DNA of 27,459 nt from an uncultured Collinsella sp. GTDB taxonomy: Bacteria > Actinomycetota > Coriobacteriia > Coriobacteriales > Coriobacteriaceae. This document shows, piece after piece, positions 24,127 to 27,459 of this stretch (position 1 is the first letter of the stretch; the number at the start of each line of letters is the position of its first letter). The position numbers and the translations under genes are program-made. The notes under the pieces are model-generated. The model was not told the origin of the DNA, made no database searches, and saw nothing but the letters and a program-made list of their open reading frames with translations. The DNA is taken from positions 1 to 27,459 of the forward strand of contig CALFGH010000224.1 in the NCBI GenBank assembly GCA_937958315.1. The letters are read 5' to 3'.

Positions 24127-24207
24127 CGATACATACATACGCTTGAACGGTATTTACTACCGTTCACCGAATTCATTGACAAACGATTCGACAGACAGTA
24201 TGTATCG
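24127..24207. promoter_or_regulatory. Two inverted repeats, putative operator of the sat-nan operon
   Basis: A perfect 9-bp inverted repeat TGAACGGTA-TTTAC-TACCGTTCA covers 24144-24166. A second, 10-bp pair flanks it: CGATACATAC (24127-24136) and GTATGTATCG (24198-24207). Both lie upstream of the candidate promoter. The window contains no regulator gene for this operon, so the binding factor would be encoded elsewhere. Confidence 0.55.
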
Positions 24208-24324
24208 ACGAGGTGAGATATCAGTCTTCGTCAACCCACAGGATAGCAGGGTTATTCACCATGGCTAGTCAAACGTTTTAGCGTTAATAAAACCCGAAAT
24301 CAGCAGGTAATCGCCGCGAAATAA

Positions 24325-24347
24325 ATGATTGAAAATCAGCCAATCAT
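24325..24347 (-). terminator. Weak hairpin after uvrC
   Basis: ATGATTG pairs with CAATCAT (7 bp, nine-base loop) about 25 bases after the uvrC stop. On the minus strand it is followed by TTATTTC. It is AT-rich and modest, but it is the only terminator candidate for murJ-uvrC in the 365-base gap. The rest of that gap (24008-24372) holds the sat-nan control region and a CG-centred AAACGTTT palindrome near 24271-24278. Confidence 0.3.
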
Positions 24348-24372
24348 GTATATCAGTTGTTTAGAAGCGCGT

Positions 24373-26319
24373 TTAGTTTTCGGAACGGCTGGCCGATGCC
24401 TGGGCGCGCTCGGCATTCCATGCAACAAGTGCCTCGTGGACCGCTTTGGCGACATCGGCCGGAACGCCTCGAACTTCCGCAATCTCCTGCTCGCTTGCCG
24501 CGCGCAAACGCTTCATCGAGCCAAAATGGCGCATAATGGCACGTTTTCTGGTGGGTCCCACGCCCGGAACGTCGTCAAGCACCGAAACCGTCATAGCCTT
24601 ATCGCGCAACTCGCGATGGAACGTAATCGCAAATCGGTGGGATTCATCGCGAACCTGCTTGATCAGATAAAGCGAAGCGGAGCCGGTCGGCAGCACGACG
24701 GGGGTCTCGTCCCACGGCACGAAAACTTCCTCATCGGCCTTTGCCAAGCCACAAACTGGTATATCGAGGCCAAGCGCCTCAAGTTGCTTAATTGCAGCGG
24801 TCAATTGCGGCTTGCCGCCATCGACAACGAGCAAATCGGGGCGCGAGCCAAAGCGCTCGTCCGCCATGCGCTCGGGAGCATAGCGACGTCCCAGAACCTC
24901 GGACATCGATACGAAGTCGTTCGCCTCGTCCAATTCGGCCTGAATTTTAAAGCGACGATACTGGCCCTTGTCGGCACGGCCGTTGGTAAATACCACCATC
25001 GAAGCGACGGTAAAGGTGCCGTGCAACGTCGAGATATCGAAGCACTCGATGCGCAACGGCGGCGCAGGCAGCGCCAGCGCGCTTTCGAGCTCCAGGAGCG
25101 CCTGATTGGTGCGATCGTCAGCATACCCCGTGCGCATCATGTAGCGCATGAGGGCATGGCGCGCATTTTTGGAAGCCATATCGAGCAGGCGGTGCTTTTC
25201 GCCGCGCTGCGGCCTATGGAGATGGCAAGAGCGTTCGCGCTTGCCCGCAAGCCACTCCCCCAACGCTTCGGCGTCCTCAAGCTCGACAGAGAGATTGATC
25301 TCGGCTGGAATATCAGCCGTCTCGTCGTAATAGCGCTTAAGAAAGCCCGATTGAAGCTCTTCCTCGTCGACATCCAGGCCTTTATCGAGGATGAACTCAC
25401 AAGTTCGAACCGTTCGGCCCTCGCGAACGACAAAGACACAGGCGGCAGAGATAGTCTCTTCGCGATAGAAGCCGATGACGTCGATATCGACGCTCGACGG
25501 AAAAACGACCTGTTGGCGATCGTCCAGGCCCCTAATGACTTCCAGGCGACGCTTGACGCGCGCCGCACGCTCAAAATCGAGCGTCTCGGCTGCCTCCGTC
25601 ATCTCGGACGTAAGCTCGTCAACGACATCCTTGCGATGGCCCGACAAGAAACGTTCGACACGTTTGACGTTCTTGGCATAGTCGGCAGGGGAAATCGCGC
25701 CGACGCATGCGCCCGGCCCGCGCCCGACATGGTAGTCAAAGCAGGGACGCCCGTTTTGCGCGCAAATCATATTGACGATGTCTTCTTCGCCCTTATGAGA
25801 TTCGACGATGCGGCGGCAGCGGCGCCATTCCGCACAGGATGCCGAGCAAATAGGAATAACCTTGCGTAGCGTATCGATGGTCTCACGCGCCGCGCGGCTA
25901 TCGGTATAGGGGCCAAAATAGCGCGTTCCCGGTTTATGACGCTCTCGCGTGTATTTAATAGCCGGAAACAAGTCGCTCTTGGTAATGGCGATAAAGGGAT
26001 AGCTTTTATCGTCTTTGAGATCGACGTTAAAGTACGGATGGTACTGGCCAATCAGATTGCGCTCGAGCACCAATGCCTCGTGCTCGGTCTCCACCACGAT
26101 ATAGTCGAAGCTCGCCACCAGCTGCATCATGAGCGGGATCTTTTGACGCTCGTCCTGCAGCGTCACGTATTGACGCATACGGGCACGCAGGTTTTTTGCC
26201 TTGCCCACATAGATGACATCACCCTTGGCATCTTTCCAAAGGTAGCAGCCGGGTTGCGTGGGAACGCGCGAAACCTGCTCGGCAAGTGTTGGAATGTTGT
26301 CGTGACCTGCCACGCGCAC
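24373..26319 (-). CDS. uvrC: Excinuclease ABC subunit C
   Basis: This 648-residue nuclease makes both cuts during nucleotide excision repair with UvrA and UvrB. Domains in order: GIY-YIG nuclease (about 20-100, GCYLWKDAKGDVIYVGKAKNLRARM in outline), a cysteine-rich segment (about 155-205), the UVR motif (about 215-250), the RNase H-like 5' nuclease (about 375-550, with IECFDIS and LLVVDGGKPQL), and a C-terminal helix-hairpin-helix pair (VPGVGPTRKRAIM). The Fe-S region is altered: Gly201 replaces the Cys of the usual RC-xx-PC pattern, while extra cysteines occur at 158, 162, 168 and 186. The GTG start follows the murJ stop with no gap (TAGGTG). Confidence 0.93.
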   Translation of the reverse strand: MRVAGHDNIPTLAEQVSRVPTQPGCYLWKDAKGDVIYVGKAKNLRARMRQYVTLQDERQKIPLMMQLVASFDYIVVETEHEALVLERNLIGQYHPYFNVDLKDDKSYPFIAITKSDLFPAIKYTRERHKPGTRYFGPYTDSRAARETIDTLRKVIPICSASCAEWRRCRRIVESHKGEEDIVNMICAQNGRPCFDYHVGRGPGACVGAISPADYAKNVKRVERFLSGHRKDVVDELTSEMTEAAETLDFERAARVKRRLEVIRGLDDRQQVVFPSSVDIDVIGFYREETISAACVFVVREGRTVRTCEFILDKGLDVDEEELQSGFLKRYYDETADIPAEINLSVELEDAEALGEWLAGKRERSCHLHRPQRGEKHRLLDMASKNARHALMRYMMRTGYADDRTNQALLELESALALPAPPLRIECFDISTLHGTFTVASMVVFTNGRADKGQYRRFKIQAELDEANDFVSMSEVLGRRYAPERMADERFGSRPDLLVVDGGKPQLTAAIKQLEALGLDIPVCGLAKADEEVFVPWDETPVVLPTGSASLYLIKQVRDESHRFAITFHRELRDKAMTVSVLDDVPGVGPTRKRAIMRHFGSMKRLRAASEQEIAEVRGVPADVAKAVHEALVAWNAERAQASASRSEN

Positions 26320-27459
26320 CTACTTGCGACGAAGCAGCGCCGAGACCTCGGGCATCTTAAAGACGAAGGCAAGACCAAAAGTTACAGCGAGCGAGACGAC
26401 GCCTGCAACACAAACGTAGCCCAGGGTAATGAGGATCGAGCTGCCAAGCGCTCCGACAAAGTGCTCAAGTGCCCACATGACGCCGGCGCCCGCGGCAGCG
26501 CCCAAGCCACCGAACAGTAGGCCGAAGAAACCGCCATGCAGGATAGACTTGACCTGAAGGCCATGCAGACGACGGCGCAGCCACCACAGTGAGCATCCGA
26601 CCAAGACCACGTAGTCAACAACGTACGAAAGCGCAATTGCCGGCATACCGTAGCCCAGCACCACGCCAAACAGCAGCACCGAACCGGCCTGGCCGATAGC
26701 GGAGTACAGGCAATAGCGGCTATAAGGTTTCATATCGAGCAGGGCCGAGAAGCTCTTCTGCATCAGCACGACCACGCCGTAGAGCGGCAGGGAAAGTGCC
26801 AGATAGATAAGGAACTCCGACACCAGCGCCACACCGGATTCATCGAACTTGCCGGCGCAGTAGATCATGTTGAGCGGACGGGCGAAGACGATCAGATACA
26901 TCGCAAACGGAATCAGGAAGAAGAGCATCTGGGCGACACCGCGCGAAATGCCCGTGCGGACGCTGTCGTAATCCTTCTCCTGCGCATCGTGAGAGAGTTC
27001 GGTATAGAGTGCCGTCGAAAGCGAGGCGGCGATCAGCGCATAGGGCAATGTGTACCACAGGCGCGCATATGCGATGACGGAAGGGCCGGTCTCGGGCTGC
27101 ACCACCAGCGCGGCGGCATTGGTAATGGAGGTCGAGACAAACATGCACACCGTGGCGAGCAGCGTCGGGATACCAAGCGCGATCGTCTGTCGCAGCGCGG
27201 GATCCTTAAAGTCGATATGGATATGAGGATGCACGCCATGCTTGCCAAGCGCGGGAATCTGGCAGGCCATCTGGACAAAGACGCCGAGGGTCGTACCAGC
27301 TGCGATCAAGATAATACCGGCCTGCTCGCCAAATTGTGCAGACACGGGAGCAAAGCCCATAAAGCTGGCGATGACGATGACATTGTTGAGAACCGGGGCA
27401 AACGTCGACCAGAAGTAGTCGCGGTGTGCGTTGAGAACGCCCGAGAACACCGAGCCCAA
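26320..27459 (-). CDS. murJ: Lipid II flippase MurJ (5' part outside the window)
   Basis: The visible 379 residues are the C-terminal two thirds or so of a MurJ/MviN-type multi-pass membrane protein that flips the peptidoglycan precursor lipid II. The segment GVLNAHRDYFWSTFAPVLNNVIVI is the well-known MurJ motif. It is followed by at least nine hydrophobic helices, including the SLPLYGVVVLMQKSFSALLDMK stretch typical of the family. The frame is open to the last base of the window, so the real start lies beyond 27459; the apparent TTG start at the edge is not meaningful. The short basic C-terminus (SALLRRK) abuts the uvrC start. Confidence 0.9.
   Translation of the reverse strand: MGSVFSGVLNAHRDYFWSTFAPVLNNVIVIASFMGFAPVSAQFGEQAGIILIAAGTTLGVFVQMACQIPALGKHGVHPHIHIDFKDPALRQTIALGIPTLLATVCMFVSTSITNAAALVVQPETGPSVIAYARLWYTLPYALIAASLSTALYTELSHDAQEKDYDSVRTGISRGVAQMLFFLIPFAMYLIVFARPLNMIYCAGKFDESGVALVSEFLIYLALSLPLYGVVVLMQKSFSALLDMKPYSRYCLYSAIGQAGSVLLFGVVLGYGMPAIALSYVVDYVVLVGCSLWWLRRRLHGLQVKSILHGGFFGLLFGGLGAAAGAGVMWALEHFVGALGSSILITLGYVCVAGVVSLAVTFGLAFVFKMPEVSALLRRK

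Noticed and set aside
24131..24140. Short ATAC repeat (ACATACATAC) as a tandem-repeat locus or CRISPR-like feature
   Set aside because: Only two and a half units; no array. It is better explained as part of the inverted repeat with 24198-24207.
27457..27459. TTG as the real start of murJ
   Set aside because: The family has several more transmembrane helices before this point; the frame simply runs off the window.

Overview
All recognisable genes in this window lie on the minus strand, so transcription runs from high to low coordinates. The content points to a Coriobacteriia-type gut actinobacterium, most like Collinsella: WhiA, an actinobacterial RapZ with a GxxGxGR P-loop, the uvrC / rapZ / whiA / gap / pgk / tpiA / secG neighbourhood, and GC-rich codon use that leaves long antisense open frames. 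The genus is an inference from gene content and composition; no rRNA is present.

Layout from right to left. (1) 27459-24373: the 3' part of murJ (lipid II flippase, cut by the window edge) runs directly into uvrC. (2) 24207-13499: one long transcription unit that I read as a complete sialic-acid uptake and catabolism operon. It starts with a promoter/operator region rich in inverted repeats. Then come an ABC transporter (binding lipoprotein, permease, a permease-ATPase fusion, an ATPase), an AXE1-family acetylesterase, an overlapping paralogue that has lost its nucleophile serine, an N-acetylneuraminate lyase (nanA), a ROK kinase (nanK) and ManNAc-6-P epimerase (nanE), closed by a terminator. 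Two large RNA-scale stem-loops sit in the nanA-nanK and nanK-nanE gaps. (3) 13480-11624: rapZ-whiA. (4) 11430-6755: lower glycolysis, gap, then an intercistronic terminator, then pgk-tpiA-gpmI. (5) 6595-6341: secG, with its own terminator. (6) 6046-103: a second, standard five-gene oligopeptide transporter oppA-B-C-D-F, ending in the hairpin at 1-45.

How the genes fit together: the transporter plus acetylesterase would import and de-O-acetylate host sialic acid. NanA splits it to pyruvate and ManNAc, NanK phosphorylates ManNAc, and NanE epimerises it to GlcNAc-6-P. No nagA, nagB or sialidase is in the window. The operon separates uvrC from rapZ, two genes that are usually close together in actinobacteria, and yvcK, usually between rapZ and whiA, is absent.

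The most interesting points are: the four-component transporter with a fused DppC-DppD-like subunit that has lost the C-terminal cysteine motif; the esterase/pseudo-esterase pair; the structured intercistronic RNAs; the palindromes upstream of the operon and upstream of gap; and a missing Fe-S cysteine in UvrC. No CRISPR array, tRNA, rRNA, insertion sequence or phage gene was seen.
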